Source: JADJOY01 sp016713535 [NCBI: Deltaproteobacteria bacterium] | GTDB taxonomy: Bacteria > JADJOY01 | NCBI GenBank assembly: GCA_016713535.1 | Contig: JADJOY010000035.1 | Location: 57,047-121,046 of the forward strand | DNA length: 64,000 nt | Direction of reading: 5' to 3' | Shown: one piece after another, positions 30,705 to 41,002 of the stretch | Position numbering within the stretch: the stretch's first letter is position 1 | How the letters are laid out: every line of letters starts with the position of its first letter | The notes under the pieces: model-generated | Seen by the model: the letters and a program-made list of their open reading frames with translations, nothing else | Database searches by the model: none | Told to the model about the DNA's origin: nothing | Position numbers and translations under genes: made by a program

Positions 30705-32276
30705 TCACGCGGCCCGCGCGATCCCCGGTCGGTCGGCCGGTGGCGGCTCCGACCACGTCACCTGCTCGGGGCGGAACGTCCGCCCGGTGAGCTTGCGCAG
30801 CGTGTAGTCGCGGTACTTGATCCGCGTCCACACGCGGTAGAGATCGTTGCGCGCGCCCTTGGTCTTGTAGCTCAACCAGTACGTCGCGACCGTGCTCAAG
30901 ATCGTCCCCGCATACGGCAGGTATCGCTCGAGGCGGTGCTTGAGGATGAACTTCGTCCACGACGCCGGCAGCACACCGGCGAGGATGAGCAGCGTCTGGA
31001 AACGCGCGTTCGCCTTCTTGAAGCGATGACCTCCGGTGAGCACCGAGGGCGCCGCCTCGCCGGTGCGGATCCTGCGCGCCAGCTCGGGGTCGATGTCGCC
31101 GTTCGCGATGCCTTCCTCGGTCATGTCGGTACCCGGGAGGTACGCGAGCCAGAACACGTTGATCCGCGCGACCGGATTGTCGAGGTAGAAGCGCACCGTG
31201 TTGCGGAGGTCCTCGTCGGTCTGCCCGGGCACGCTCAGGATGTGGTCGACCGCGACCGTGATGCCGGCGTCGCGCAGCAGCTCGAGCGAGCGCTCGATGC
31301 GGCGGATCGACTCGGATCGCTTGAGGAAGCCGGCGCGCACGTCCTCGTTGAGCGACTGCACGCCCATCTGCACGTCCACGCAACCCGACTCCTTGAGGAG
31401 CTGCGACGTCAGCGGGGTGATCGCGCCGGGATGGACCTGGGTCCAGAACGGGATCTTGAGGCGCGAGCCGTAGACGGTCGCGAACTCGCGGAGCCACTGC
31501 GGGTTGGTGGTGAAGTTGTCGTCGACGAAGCGGACGAAGTAGATGTCCGCCTCGTCGCGGTTGCGCTCGATCTCCTCGACGACGTGCTCGGGAGTGCGCC
31601 GCCACTCGTAGGTCGGTGCGTCGATCACGCGACGAAGCGCCGTCTTGTAGCAGAAGCTGCACCGCTCCGGGCAACCGCGCTGCGCGAAGGTGTTGTAGCC
31701 GATGCGGAAGAGTGGATGCTCTTCCCAGTAGATCTGCTTGTCGGGCGCGGGTAGCTCGTCGAGCCCCGACCACAGAGGACGCATCGGATTCGAGACGGGC
31801 GTCGAGCCGTCGCGGAACACCAGGCTCGGGATCTGGCGGAGCCGGTCCGCCGAGGTGTCGCCCGACTCGAGCGCGCGGACCAGCTCGACCAGCGTGTGCT
31901 CGCCCTCGGCGCGCACCACGTAGTCGACCTCGGGGTGCGAGATCACCTCGAGCGGCTCGACGGTGGGGTGAATGCCGCCGAACGCGATCGGCACCGACGT
32001 GCGCTCCTTGATCGCGCGCGCGGTCTCGAGCCCCCAGCGATAGAGGAAGCTCGTGACCGAGAAGCACACCAGGTCCGGCCTCAGCTCCTCGATGCGCCGG
32101 AGGGTGGAGGAGCGAAAGCTCATCCAGCGGTTGACCGGCGCCAGCTGGATGTACGGATCGTCGAACAGCGCCGGCTCGAAGATCAGCTTGGTGCGGTGTC
32201 CGGCCTGTTTGAGCGCGGCCGACAGCATCTCGACTCCCAGGCTCTCGTAGCCGGGGTACACGAAGGCGACGTCCAT
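30705..32276 (-). CDS. B12-binding radical SAM protein
   Basis: A 523-residue enzyme that uses cobalamin plus a 4Fe-4S cluster and S-adenosylmethionine for radical chemistry, commonly methylation of unreactive carbon. The N-terminal B12-binding domain (1-150) shows MDVAFVYPGYESLGVEML and IAFGGIHPTVEPLEVI. The radical SAM domain carries the cluster motif RGCPERCSFCYKT (Cys-x3-Cys-x2-Cys) at about residue 200, then FVDDNFTTNP and VQMGVQSLNEDV. The last ~150 residues, after YLPGTDMTEEG, include a weakly hydrophobic stretch and a basic end and may contact membrane substrates. Substrate unknown. It is divergent from the GT-C gene at 32741 and near another GT-C gene, suggesting a lipid or glycolipid target (inference). 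Confidence 0.85.
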   Translation of the reverse strand: MDVAFVYPGYESLGVEMLSAALKQAGHRTKLIFEPALFDDPYIQLAPVNRWMSFRSSTLRRIEELRPDLVCFSVTSFLYRWGLETARAIKERTSVPIAFGGIHPTVEPLEVISHPEVDYVVRAEGEHTLVELVRALESGDTSADRLRQIPSLVFRDGSTPVSNPMRPLWSGLDELPAPDKQIYWEEHPLFRIGYNTFAQRGCPERCSFCYKTALRRVIDAPTYEWRRTPEHVVEEIERNRDEADIYFVRFVDDNFTTNPQWLREFATVYGSRLKIPFWTQVHPGAITPLTSQLLKESGCVDVQMGVQSLNEDVRAGFLKRSESIRRIERSLELLRDAGITVAVDHILSVPGQTDEDLRNTVRFYLDNPVARINVFWLAYLPGTDMTEEGIANGDIDPELARRIRTGEAAPSVLTGGHRFKKANARFQTLLILAGVLPASWTKFILKHRLERYLPYAGTILSTVATYWLSYKTKGARNDLYRVWTRIKYRDYTLRKLTGRTFRPEQVTWSEPPPADRPGIARAA

Positions 32277-32740
32277 GGATGCGCTCTACCTCGATTCGAT
32301 CCGCGGGGGCGGCACGGATTATCTCCCTCCAGGACGAGGGGGCCAACCTCGGTCGCAGCGGTGCCGCGGTCCTGGCGGAGATCCATCGCTTGCGGCGGGC
32401 ACCGCACGGGCTCTGGCCCCGATCATTCACGAACACTTCGTGGCGAGGCCGCCGAGCGTCGAGCAGCTTGCGGATGGACGCTCGAGTCGGGGCCTGAAGG
32501 CGGACCTCACCGTCCGTCGAGGGCTGGAGCTCCCGACTACGCCCGCAGAGGCCGAGGATCCGCGGCCGAAGTCGAACTCGTCGAGGATAATACGGGCTAG
32601 GCTCTCGCGCCCCTCGCGCAGCCGGCCGCGCCGAACGTCCCTGACCCGAGAGCACGGTTCCCGAACTCCCCGCCACGCCTTCGACGGACGCTCGGCGCAC
32701 GTGTCGGTGGACGGCCGGCGGCGCGCTGGTCGTCATCGGC
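32277..32740. other. Divergent intergenic region, 464 bp
   Basis: The gap lies between the radical SAM gene (minus) and the GT-C gene (plus). I see no convincing ORF, tRNA or strong hairpin. The true GT-C start may lie inside it: GTG at 32701 would add about 13 residues if one base is missing before GCGCTGGTCGTC. No clear promoter pair was found. Confidence 0.4.
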
Positions 32741-34722
32741 GTGGCGCTGATGAGCGCCTGGGGCGTGCCGATCGCCGAGACGATCCGCCTCGCGCTCGCC
32801 ACCGTCGCGCTCGGGGTGCTGCCCGGATGGGTCCTCACCGCGCCGTTTCGCCGGCTCGTCGCTGGCGCCGATCGCGCCGTGTGCGCGGCAGTGCTCGGGT
32901 TGGTCACCACGTCGCTGGTCCACTACCTCTGGAACACGCACCTCGCGGGCCGGCCGTCGTGGCCTGGGACCGACGCCGCGCTCTTCGGGTGGTGCGCGGT
33001 CTGTGCTTGCGCGGCCCTGACGATCACGTGGCGCGATCGAAGGGCGGCACCCGAAGCGACGACCCGGGATCCACGCTGGACGCTCGCTCTCGTCGGCGTG
33101 GCGCTCGCCGCCGTCCCCGCGCTCCTCCCGTTCGCCGATCCCAACGGCCAGCTCGACGCCACGGGGATCTCGTTCGACATGGACGAGTTCACCCACTTCT
33201 ACCTGGTGGGCTCGATGCTGCGACCCGGAGCGCCGAGCGTCAGCACGCTGGCGGGCTTTCCGATGCCGCCCTACCAGTTCGGCGTGCCGTCGCTCACGGC
33301 TGCCTACCTGCGCCTCGTGGACGTCGATCCCGTCCACCTCCAGTGCCGCTGGCTCGCGCTCCTGACGCTCGCGCTGGACGCGGCGAGCGCGGCGGTGCTC
33401 GCGCGACGGATGCTCGGCTGCCGACGCGCCGCCGTGGGCGCCGCGCTCGCGCTCTTCTACGCGGGCGACGCCGCCACGACCTGGGGGCTGGTCGGTCAGA
33501 CACACTCGGCGATGGCGTACGCGAGCCTGGCGGTAGCGGTGTTCCTGGTGATCGTCGGCCTGGGAGGAGCGCTCCACTCCGTCACCGAACCTCACGCCGG
33601 CGCGCGACCGCACGCCGAGCATCGCGGCGCTCGTCGCCGCCGGCTGGCTCTTCGCGTCGCTCTTCCAGACCAAGGCACCGCTTTTCTTCACCAGCGGCGC
33701 GGCGCTCGGCTGGCTCGCGCTGGTGCGGCTACGATCGCACCGCGACCCCCGGCCCCTGGTCGCGATCGGCGCGATGGTCGTCGCGACCGTGGTGCTCGCG
33801 AGCGACCGATGGAGCTCGGTCCGCTCCTCGCCCCTCCGGCTCGCCCCGGGCGCCAACCTCGCCGCAGCCCTCGCGATGCTCCCGCCGCCGTGGAGCGGGA
33901 TGGGTCGCTGGCGCGGGCTGGCGTTCGTCGCGGGTGTGCCCCTGGTGGCACTGGGGATCGGGAACCTGCGCTGGGTGGGGCTCGCCGCAGCGTGGCGCGC
34001 GCGGCGGGGCCTCGGCTCGGTCCGCGCCGGCTGGCACCTGCTCGCCGCGGCGGGTGCGGCGGGGCTGGTGGCGGCGAACCTCGTGTACGAGCCGGACAAC
34101 CCGGGAGGACTGGCGCCGATCTGGTTCGCCCAACACCCGGTGCTCCTGGTCTCGCAGCTCGTCGCGGGGCTCGGCTTCGCGGCGATGCTCGAGAGCCGCG
34201 CGCGCAACCGCGTGGGCAATGGGGGCGCTGATGCTGACCGCCGTGGTGACGGCGAGCCTCGGCGTCGGCGACGAGCCGCAGCGCTTCGAGCGCGCGGAGC
34301 GCGACTGCGGTGAATGGCTCCGCGAGCACACCGCGCTCGACGCGCGCGTGCTCCACGACCCGGAGCGCACCGGGCTCCCGATCTTCTCGCTTCGGGCCTC
34401 GGTCCTCGCGCTCGAGCCGATCCTGCGCGGCGACAAGCCGAACGGCATCGCCCCACCCGACTACATGGCGGCGCTGACGCGGGCCGTCGACGAACGGCGG
34501 GCCGCTGTCGGCCGGTTCGTCGCGGCCACGCGCGCCAGCGAGGCCAACGCCATCGCCGACGAGCTCGGCGCATCCTACCTCTTCCTCGGCGGTGACGATC
34601 CCCTCGGCGTCGATCCGGTCGAGGCGTTCGGCACCCCGCTCACGACGTGCGGCGGAGAGGGACGTATCTTCGCCGTCGGCGGACACGCGGCGACGACCAC
34701 GCTCGCCCCCGTCGCGCCCTGA
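32741..34722 (+). CDS. GT-C-type membrane glycosyltransferase-like protein (two apparent frameshifts)
   Basis: About 660 residues in three frames (breaks near 33590 and 34215). Many hydrophobic helices run from the start (TIRLALATVALGVLPGWVL; AVLGLVTTSLVHYLW). An acidic loop, GISFDMDEFTHFYLVGSML, precedes a helix pair, where GT-C enzymes bear catalytic Asp/Glu. The middle frame supplies VAIGAMVVATVVLASDRW and FVAGVPLVALGIGNLRWVGL. The last frame supplies a soluble C-terminal domain with ERAERDCGEWLREHTA and SYLFLGGDDPLGVDP. This is the pattern of DUF2298/PMT-like large membrane proteins, probably using a polyprenyl-linked sugar. The start GTG 32741 cuts into a hydrophobic run (ALVVIG just before it), so the real start may be upstream. 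The end abuts the convergent GT-C gene. Confidence 0.65.
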
Positions 34723-36852
34723 TCACGGGCCAGCCAGAGCCGCTCGCAGCACCACGCGCGACGGCGCGCGCGCCACGACGCCCGGGTACTCGAGGCGCAC
34801 CACGAGCGGCTGCTGGGCCGGCACGAAGACCTGGACCGTACGGGTGACGGCGCTCGGCGGCAGCTCGAAGGTCTCGTCGATCGTGCGGTCGATCCTGAGC
34901 CGGACGCGCTTCGCGGCGCTCGCGTCGTCGGTCGCGGCGAACGACAGCGCGAGCTCGGCGAGGGTCCCCTCCGCCGGGCTCGGCAGGTCGATCCGGTAGG
35001 TCGCCCGCCCGCCATCGACCGTCCACGAGACGTCGCGCGCGTGATCGCGCCACGTCGCATCGTCGATCAGCCAGGGCTCCCCGTTCCATCGCTCCCGGTC
35101 GTCGCGGAGAAGATAGAGCGAGAGCACGAGCTGATCGAACGCGCGACGTTCGACGAGCCGGTGCGCGGCGTCCATGTGCGCGGTGACCTCGCGGCTCACC
35201 TTCGGTGCGAGCTCGAGCAGCCCGAACTCGCGCTCCTGGAAGTCGAGCACCCACACGCGCCGGAAGGCGCGATTCTCGAGCGCCGCCGGGAACGGGAACT
35301 CGCGGTCGTCGGCCGGCAGCCACACCAGCGGATCGTCCCGATCGGCGCGACCGAGGGGCAGGCGCGCGAAGCCCGACGCGTCCTGGAACCGCACCTGCCC
35401 CGCGCTCACCTCGTCGACCACCAGCGCCGAGTAGAAGAACCGCGGCAGCACCCCGACGGCGTCGCCGTCCTGGAGGTGGCCGCGGAGGTAGCGCGCCGCC
35501 TCGCGGATGTCGGGCCGCTCGGCATGGGTGCGACCCGCGACGGTGCTCGCGAGGGCCGCCAGCGGCAACACCGCGAGCACGGCGAGGCGTGCCCGCGGCG
35601 ACGCCGAGGTCGGGAGCCAGCTCACGCCGGCACGCTCGAGGGCCGCGACCACCGGCAACACCACGAGCGGCACGAACGGCAGCACGTGCCGGGCTCCGAA
35701 GTAGGTGCCCCCCGAGGCTTCGGCGTACTGATACTGCTGTACCGCGCGGAACGCGAAGTACGGCGCGAGCCCGACCACCACGGCCGCGGCCACGATCCGG
35801 CCTGCCCGATCGCCGCGCCTCCCGAGATACGCGGTCGCGCCCAGGAGCGCACCCAGGCCCGTCCAACCCGGCCATCCGGTCGCGATCCGGAACGTCTCTC
35901 GAAGCTGCGCCCACCACGGGAAGTCCATGGCGTAGAGGTCGACCTCGCGGCTCACGTAGCCGCGGAAGAGCGCCGCGCCCCAGCGCATCGCGGGCAACCA
36001 CGGGACCACGGCGAGCCCGAGGCACGCGGCCACCACCACGAGATCGAGGCGCGCGCGGCGGCGCGCGCCGATCGGCAGGGTCGAGGTCTCGAGCCAGGCG
36101 ATCGCCGTGGCGCCGACGAAGAACCAGAGTTCGACGTAGTGGGTGTAGAACGCGGCCGCGCCGAGAGCGACGGCCGGCCAGCGCCACCCCGCCGAACCGC
36201 GTCCGATCCGGACGAGCGTCACCGCTCCCCACCACGCGAACGCCACGAAGAGTCCGTAGGGCGTCGCGTCGAAGCCGTAGCGGGCGCCGAGTGGCGCCCA
36301 CGCCACCCACGCGAAGCTCGCCAGCGCCACCCCGTCGGCGCGTGCGGCCGGAGCGCCTGTCCACGATCCCGCGAGCAACCGGGTCCAGCACCACGCGCCC
36401 GCGAGCGCGAGCCCCCACGCCGCGAGCTGGAACCAGCGGGTCGTCTCGGGACGAAGGCCGAGGTGCCGCGCGAGCGCGATCGGCACCCGTGAGAGCGGCT
36501 GGTGCGCCTGCTCGATCCCCACACGATTGACGAGCACGTCGCGCCAGGTCTCGGCGAGGTCGGTCTCGACCACCAGCGCGTACTCGAGGTGGTCCATCGG
36601 CTCGGGCGGGCTCCAGGGCACCCGGAGCGCCATCGCCACCAGCCCGATCGCGAAGGCCATCCGGCGCGCGCCGCGAAGGCGGTCTGGCACGCCCGCGCCC
36701 TCCGTGGGCGGCGGCGATCCGGGCTTCGCGGGGTCGGTCGAGATCCGCCGCCGCCACGACGAACCAGCGACCGCGATCACCACCAGCGCGATCGCCAGCG
36801 GGACCTCGAGGATCGGGTCGATCAGCCGTGCAACGTCGCCGTCGCTCGCCAC
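34723..36852 (-). CDS. GT-C-type (GT39/PMT-like) membrane glycosyltransferase
   Basis: A 709-residue protein. The first helix (about 15-32) is followed by a Pro-rich cytoplasmic loop, a second helix, then an extracytoplasmic loop with EPMDHLEYALVVETDLAE, an acidic site comparable to the GT-C Asp-Glu motif. About eight to ten further helices run to about residue 420. The C-terminal ~290 residues are soluble and include a beta-sandwich-like end (LALSFAATDDASAAKRVRLR). It likely transfers a sugar from a polyprenyl phosphate to a lipid or polymer on the outer face of the inner membrane; donor and acceptor unknown. The start is GTG at 36852. It ends exactly where the convergent GT-C gene ends (stop codons adjacent), and starts 25 bp after the Rel/SpoT homologue stop. 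Confidence 0.75.
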   Translation of the reverse strand: MASDGDVARLIDPILEVPLAIALVVIAVAGSSWRRRISTDPAKPGSPPPTEGAGVPDRLRGARRMAFAIGLVAMALRVPWSPPEPMDHLEYALVVETDLAETWRDVLVNRVGIEQAHQPLSRVPIALARHLGLRPETTRWFQLAAWGLALAGAWCWTRLLAGSWTGAPAARADGVALASFAWVAWAPLGARYGFDATPYGLFVAFAWWGAVTLVRIGRGSAGWRWPAVALGAAAFYTHYVELWFFVGATAIAWLETSTLPIGARRRARLDLVVVAACLGLAVVPWLPAMRWGAALFRGYVSREVDLYAMDFPWWAQLRETFRIATGWPGWTGLGALLGATAYLGRRGDRAGRIVAAAVVVGLAPYFAFRAVQQYQYAEASGGTYFGARHVLPFVPLVVLPVVAALERAGVSWLPTSASPRARLAVLAVLPLAALASTVAGRTHAERPDIREAARYLRGHLQDGDAVGVLPRFFYSALVVDEVSAGQVRFQDASGFARLPLGRADRDDPLVWLPADDREFPFPAALENRAFRRVWVLDFQEREFGLLELAPKVSREVTAHMDAAHRLVERRAFDQLVLSLYLLRDDRERWNGEPWLIDDATWRDHARDVSWTVDGGRATYRIDLPSPAEGTLAELALSFAATDDASAAKRVRLRIDRTIDETFELPPSAVTRTVQVFVPAQQPLVVRLEYPGVVARAPSRVVLRAALAGP

Positions 36853-36877
36853 GCAGCCGATCGCCAGGGAACCCGGA

Positions 36878-39211
36878 TCAAGCGCCCTGCGAGACCCGCT
36901 GGACGCCTTTCACCGATCGCAACGTGTCGACGATGCGCTGGATGGTCTTGGGGACGTTGGTCCCGAGCACCAGCTTGAGCTGCCCGGTCTCCCCGACGAC
37001 GTCCATCCGGAACTCGTCGATGTTCACCTCTTGGTCGGCGACGACCTTCGCGATGCGGTGGATGAGCCCGACCTGGTTGTCGACCACCAGCTCGAGCTTG
37101 AGCCGCGCGGGGAGCGCGCTCGGCTCCCACTCGATCGACACCTGCCCGGTCGGATCCAGACGCGCCAGGCTCGGGCAGCTCCGGAGGTGCAGGCTGATGC
37201 CGTTGCCCGTGGTGAGGTAGCCGAGGACGTCTTCACCGAGCACGGGCGAACAACAGCCCGCCAGGCGGATGAAGGCGTCGTTGAAGTCGCGGATGGTGAA
37301 GCCGGGGCGATCGAGGCTGGCGCGCCGGAACAGGATCCGCGAGAGCAGCGAGCCCGACGCGCGCCGCGCTCGCGCCGCGCGCCCCTCCGGCACGAGCTTG
37401 GCGTCCTCGAGGAACTGCAACGAGTCGATCTGCCGGAACCCCACCTCGATCAGGAACTCGTCGAGGTCGAGCTTGCGAGCGCGGAGCGCCTCCTGGAACG
37501 CGCTGCTCGCGATCAGCTCGGTCGCGACGAGCGAGTCTCGCTGGGTTTCCATGCGGAAGAGATCCCAACCCACCTCGCGCGAGCGCTCGCGGCGCTGGCG
37601 CTTGAGCGAGCGACGGATCGAGCTCTGTGCGCGCGCCGTGACGGTCCACTCGAGCCACTGCTCGGTGGGGCGCACGTCCGCGGAGGTGTGGACGTCGACG
37701 ACGTCACCGTCGCTGAGCGCGGTCGAGATCGGCACGCGCCGGCCGTTCACGGACGCCCAGTGCGCGAGGTCGCCGACCTTCGTCGAGTGGATGCGATAGG
37801 CGAAGTCGAGGCAGCTCGCCTTGCGCGGGAAGGTGAAGGTGTCGCCCTTCGGGCTGAACACCTGGATGGTGTCCGGCAGCGCATGACTCAACACGTCGGC
37901 CATGCGCAGGTCGTCGTCCTCGGTGAGCGTCTCGAGGAGCTGCAGGTAGCGGAGGTAGTACTCGGACAGCACTCCCGGCCCCTGCGCCCAGTTCGCGACC
38001 ACGCCGCGCTCGTTGGTGAGGTCCATGTCCCGGGTCGTGAGCGAGAAGTCGAGGATCTGCCCCTGGCGGTTCACCTGCGTGACGATCGCCTTGTAGCCGT
38101 TCGGCTTCGGGTTCGAGATGAAGTCGCGGATGCGGCCCGGCACCGCGCGAAACATCTCGTGCACCACGCCGAGCGCCGAATACACCTTCACGCGGTCGGC
38201 CACGAGCACCTTGAAGCCGCGGTGGATGTCGTCGATCACGCGATCCGCGTGGATGTAATCGGTGGCGTCCCGCCACAGCGGCACGACCTGGACGGCACCC
38301 AGGTTCGCCGCATCGAGCCCCGCGGCGACCTCGGCCGCGATCGAGCGCGCGGGCCCCTCGCGATCGCGGCGGAGGGCCTCGAGCTGGCGCTCGATGCGCG
38401 CGAAGCGCTTCGGGTAGAGGTACTGGAACGAATAGCGCGACAGCTCGCGGCTGATCTCCCCGAGCCCGAGGCGCGCCGCCACCGGCACGTAGACGTCGAG
38501 CGTCTCCTGCGCGGTGCGACGCTGCTTGTCGCGTCGCATCGCGCCGAGCGAGCGCACGTTGTCGAGGCGATCTAGGATCTTGACGATGAGCGTGCGGATG
38601 TCGCGCACCGTCGACACCAGGATCTTCGAGTAGGTCTGGGCCTTGCCACGCTCCCAGCCCTTCGCCTCCTCGGCGGTGATCTTGGTGAGGCCGTCGACGA
38701 CCTCGGCGATCTCGCCGTAGTCGCGCCGCAGCTCCCGCAGCGTGACGTCGGTGTCCTCGAGGGCGTCGTGCAGCAGCGCGATCGCGACCGTGTCGGGATC
38801 GAGGCCCAGCTCGCTCGCCTCGAGCGCGATCCTGAGCGGGTGATGGAAATAGGGCTCGCCGGACTTGCGCGTCTGGCCCGCGTGGAGGCGCTCGCCGTCG
38901 ACACGCGCTCGCTCGGTCCGGCTCAGATCGGCGTCCGGATATCCTCGCCTCAGATTGGCGACGATCCGGCCCCAGTACTCGTCGGCGAGACGATCGGACC
39001 CGGGCGCCGCAGGCGCCGTCGTGCTGGGCTCACAGGATGGTTCGTCGCCGCCGGCGTCCGTGCTGACCGACACCGAAGACGCCACGCCCGTGCCCGCGTC
39101 GTCGCCCGCTCCGCGCGCGCTCAGAACGGTTCCCCAGCCCGCGCCAGGGTCGCCGACGACGTCGGCCGGTGGCCGGTCCGAGGCGGAGGAAGACTTTCCC
39201 TTCGGAGGCAT
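36878..39211 (-). CDS. Rel/SpoT-family (p)ppGpp enzyme with apparently degraded synthetase domain
   Basis: A 777-residue stringent-response protein. A ~80-residue disordered N-terminus is followed by an HD hydrolase domain with intact metal and substrate positions (GEPYFHHPLRIA; LLHDALEDTDV near 147; KILDRLDNVRSL). The synthetase region is recognisable (RIRDFISNPKPNGYKAIVTQV), but the family basic motif for ATP/GDP (Ser-Ile-x-Arg-Lys) is missing and the Glu-Val-Gln-Ile-Arg-Thr element is replaced by DFSLTTRDMD. TGS (TIQVFSPKGDTFTFPRKASC), Cys-Cys (LAGCCSPVLGEDVLGY) and ACT (LELVVDNQVGLIHRIAKVV) domains follow. A mainly hydrolytic, SpoT-like role is inferred. ATG 39211 is preferred to TTG 39250. 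A TAGAAT hexamer lies upstream (39270-39275), without a good -35. Confidence 0.85.
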   Translation of the reverse strand: MPPKGKSSSASDRPPADVVGDPGAGWGTVLSARGAGDDAGTGVASSVSVSTDAGGDEPSCEPSTTAPAAPGSDRLADEYWGRIVANLRRGYPDADLSRTERARVDGERLHAGQTRKSGEPYFHHPLRIALEASELGLDPDTVAIALLHDALEDTDVTLRELRRDYGEIAEVVDGLTKITAEEAKGWERGKAQTYSKILVSTVRDIRTLIVKILDRLDNVRSLGAMRRDKQRRTAQETLDVYVPVAARLGLGEISRELSRYSFQYLYPKRFARIERQLEALRRDREGPARSIAAEVAAGLDAANLGAVQVVPLWRDATDYIHADRVIDDIHRGFKVLVADRVKVYSALGVVHEMFRAVPGRIRDFISNPKPNGYKAIVTQVNRQGQILDFSLTTRDMDLTNERGVVANWAQGPGVLSEYYLRYLQLLETLTEDDDLRMADVLSHALPDTIQVFSPKGDTFTFPRKASCLDFAYRIHSTKVGDLAHWASVNGRRVPISTALSDGDVVDVHTSADVRPTEQWLEWTVTARAQSSIRRSLKRQRRERSREVGWDLFRMETQRDSLVATELIASSAFQEALRARKLDLDEFLIEVGFRQIDSLQFLEDAKLVPEGRAARARRASGSLLSRILFRRASLDRPGFTIRDFNDAFIRLAGCCSPVLGEDVLGYLTTGNGISLHLRSCPSLARLDPTGQVSIEWEPSALPARLKLELVVDNQVGLIHRIAKVVADQEVNIDEFRMDVVGETGQLKLVLGTNVPKTIQRIVDTLRSVKGVQRVSQGA

Positions 39212-39504
39212 CCGAATCGACCCTCGCGCCGCGCCGCGGAATCGCTCCAACTGCGCGTACAGCCGACGATTCTAGGTCTCGAGCTTAACACGAGCTCGGC
39301 TGCGCCCCAATCGAAATCGGCGACCGGCACGCCGCTTGCGGTGTCGGGGGGGCAAGGATATGGTGGCGCCGACCTTCACCCGGGAGGACGCGCACGCGGG
39401 AATTTTCGCGTGGCGTGAACCCCCACCGGACAGCTCGGCCGGCCAGCGCGGCGAGCCCCACGGACCGAACGAACTCGCACGACGACCAGCCCCGCGGAGC
39501 GACC

Positions 39505-40992
39505 ATGGCGCGGATCCTGCTCTACAAGGCCTTCCGTCCGCTCGAGTACTACACCGTCACCCAGCCACTCGGCCTCATGTACCTGGCGTCGACGTTGCGC
39601 CAGCACGGTCACGAGGTGGCGATCGTCGACATGATCGCCGACGTCCTCTCGCCCGAGGACGCGGTGGAGCGCGCCAAGCCGTTCGCGCCCGACCTGGTGG
39701 GCATCCACGCGATGACCCACGAGGCGCCGACGATGCACGCGCTGGCGCGGCAGCTCAAGGGCTGGCGCGCGGACCTGCCGATCGCGGCCGGTGGGCCCCA
39801 CCCGTCGACGGATCCGCACGAGACGCTGCGCAACGAGGCGATCGACGCGCTCTGCATCGGCGAGGGCGAGGATACGGCGCCCGAGCTGTTCCAGCACATG
39901 CTCGCGGGCGAGGCACCCGTGGGCGTGCTCGGCGCGGCGTACCGCAAGGACGGCGAGGTCGTCGTCGAGCCGCCGCGCCCGCCGATCCTCGACCTCGACC
40001 GGATCCCGTTCCCGGCGTGGGACCTGATCGACGTGCCGCGCTACTTCGATCTGCCCAAGTTCTCGACCGTCTGCAAGCGCAAGCAGTACATGTCGATCTT
40101 CACGTCGCGCGGCTGTCCGTACTCCTGTACGTATTGCCACACGATCTTCACCAAGAAGTTCCGCACCCGCAGCGTCGACAACGTGATCGCGGAGCTGCGC
40201 GCGCTCCACGACCAGTGGGGCATCCGAGAGCTCCACATCATCGACGACATCTTCAACTGCCAGATGGACCACGCGAAGAAGATCTGCGACCGGATCGTCG
40301 AGGAGAAGCTCGACTTCGCGATCACGTTCCCGAACGGCGTGCGCGGCGACCTGATGGACAAGGAGCTGCTGCAGAAGCTCTCCAAGGCCGGCTGCTACCG
40401 CATCACCTACGCCATCGAGACCGCGTCCCCGCGGCTGCAGAAGGTGATCAAGAAGCACAACAAGCTCGACAAGCTCCGCCAGGTCATCGAGTGGACCGAC
40501 GAGATGAACATCCTCCAGAACGGGTTCTTCATGCTCGGCTTCCCCGGCGAGACCCGCGAGGAGCTCAAGACCACCATCAAGTACGCGCTCGACTCGAAGC
40601 TCCACACCGCGCAGTTCTTCGTGGTGAACCCCTTCGAGGGCACCGAGCTCACCGAGCAGGCCCGCGCGCTCGGCAAGGACTTCTCCACCGACCCCGAGAT
40701 CTTCAGCTACTTCCGCGCCGAGAACACGCTCTGCGAGGTGCCCCCCGCGGAGCTGAACGCGATGCAGCGCGCCGCGAACCGCCGCTTCTATCTCAACCCG
40801 CGGCGCGCGATCCGCTTCATCACCCTCTATCCGCAGCGCACCCAGCTCGTGGGCCTCTTCTTCATCTGGCTGGTGCTGTCGTTCAAGGTGTTCAGCGACA
40901 GCCACGAGAAGCACAAGTGGACGAGCTTGTTCCGCAGCTTCCGGTTCTTCCGCCGCCAGAAGGAGCTCACGTCCGCGGCGGCCCCCGCCTGA
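39505..40992 (+). CDS. B12-binding radical SAM protein with C-terminal membrane-associated segment
   Basis: A 495-residue enzyme. The N-terminal cobalamin-binding domain starts MARILLYKAFRPLEYYTV and includes MIADVLSPEDAVERA and IAAGGPHPSTDPHETL. The radical SAM cluster motif is SRGCPYSCTYCHTIF (Cys-x3-Cys-x2-Cys) near residue 210, with HIIDDIFNCQMDHAKKIC and AIETASPRLQKVIKKHNK after it. Near the C-terminus a hydrophobic stretch (QLVGLFFIWLVLSFKVF) followed by a basic tail suggests attachment to the membrane, as in radical SAM enzymes acting on lipids such as hopanoids. The substrate is unknown. ATG 39505 has GGAG six bases upstream; longer in-frame extensions upstream are not family-like. 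LarE starts 10 bp after its stop. Confidence 0.87.
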   Translation: MARILLYKAFRPLEYYTVTQPLGLMYLASTLRQHGHEVAIVDMIADVLSPEDAVERAKPFAPDLVGIHAMTHEAPTMHALARQLKGWRADLPIAAGGPHPSTDPHETLRNEAIDALCIGEGEDTAPELFQHMLAGEAPVGVLGAAYRKDGEVVVEPPRPPILDLDRIPFPAWDLIDVPRYFDLPKFSTVCKRKQYMSIFTSRGCPYSCTYCHTIFTKKFRTRSVDNVIAELRALHDQWGIRELHIIDDIFNCQMDHAKKICDRIVEEKLDFAITFPNGVRGDLMDKELLQKLSKAGCYRITYAIETASPRLQKVIKKHNKLDKLRQVIEWTDEMNILQNGFFMLGFPGETREELKTTIKYALDSKLHTAQFFVVNPFEGTELTEQARALGKDFSTDPEIFSYFRAENTLCEVPPAELNAMQRAANRRFYLNPRRAIRFITLYPQRTQLVGLFFIWLVLSFKVFSDSHEKHKWTSLFRSFRFFRRQKELTSAAAPA

Positions 40993-41002
40993 GGTCCGCC
41001 CC

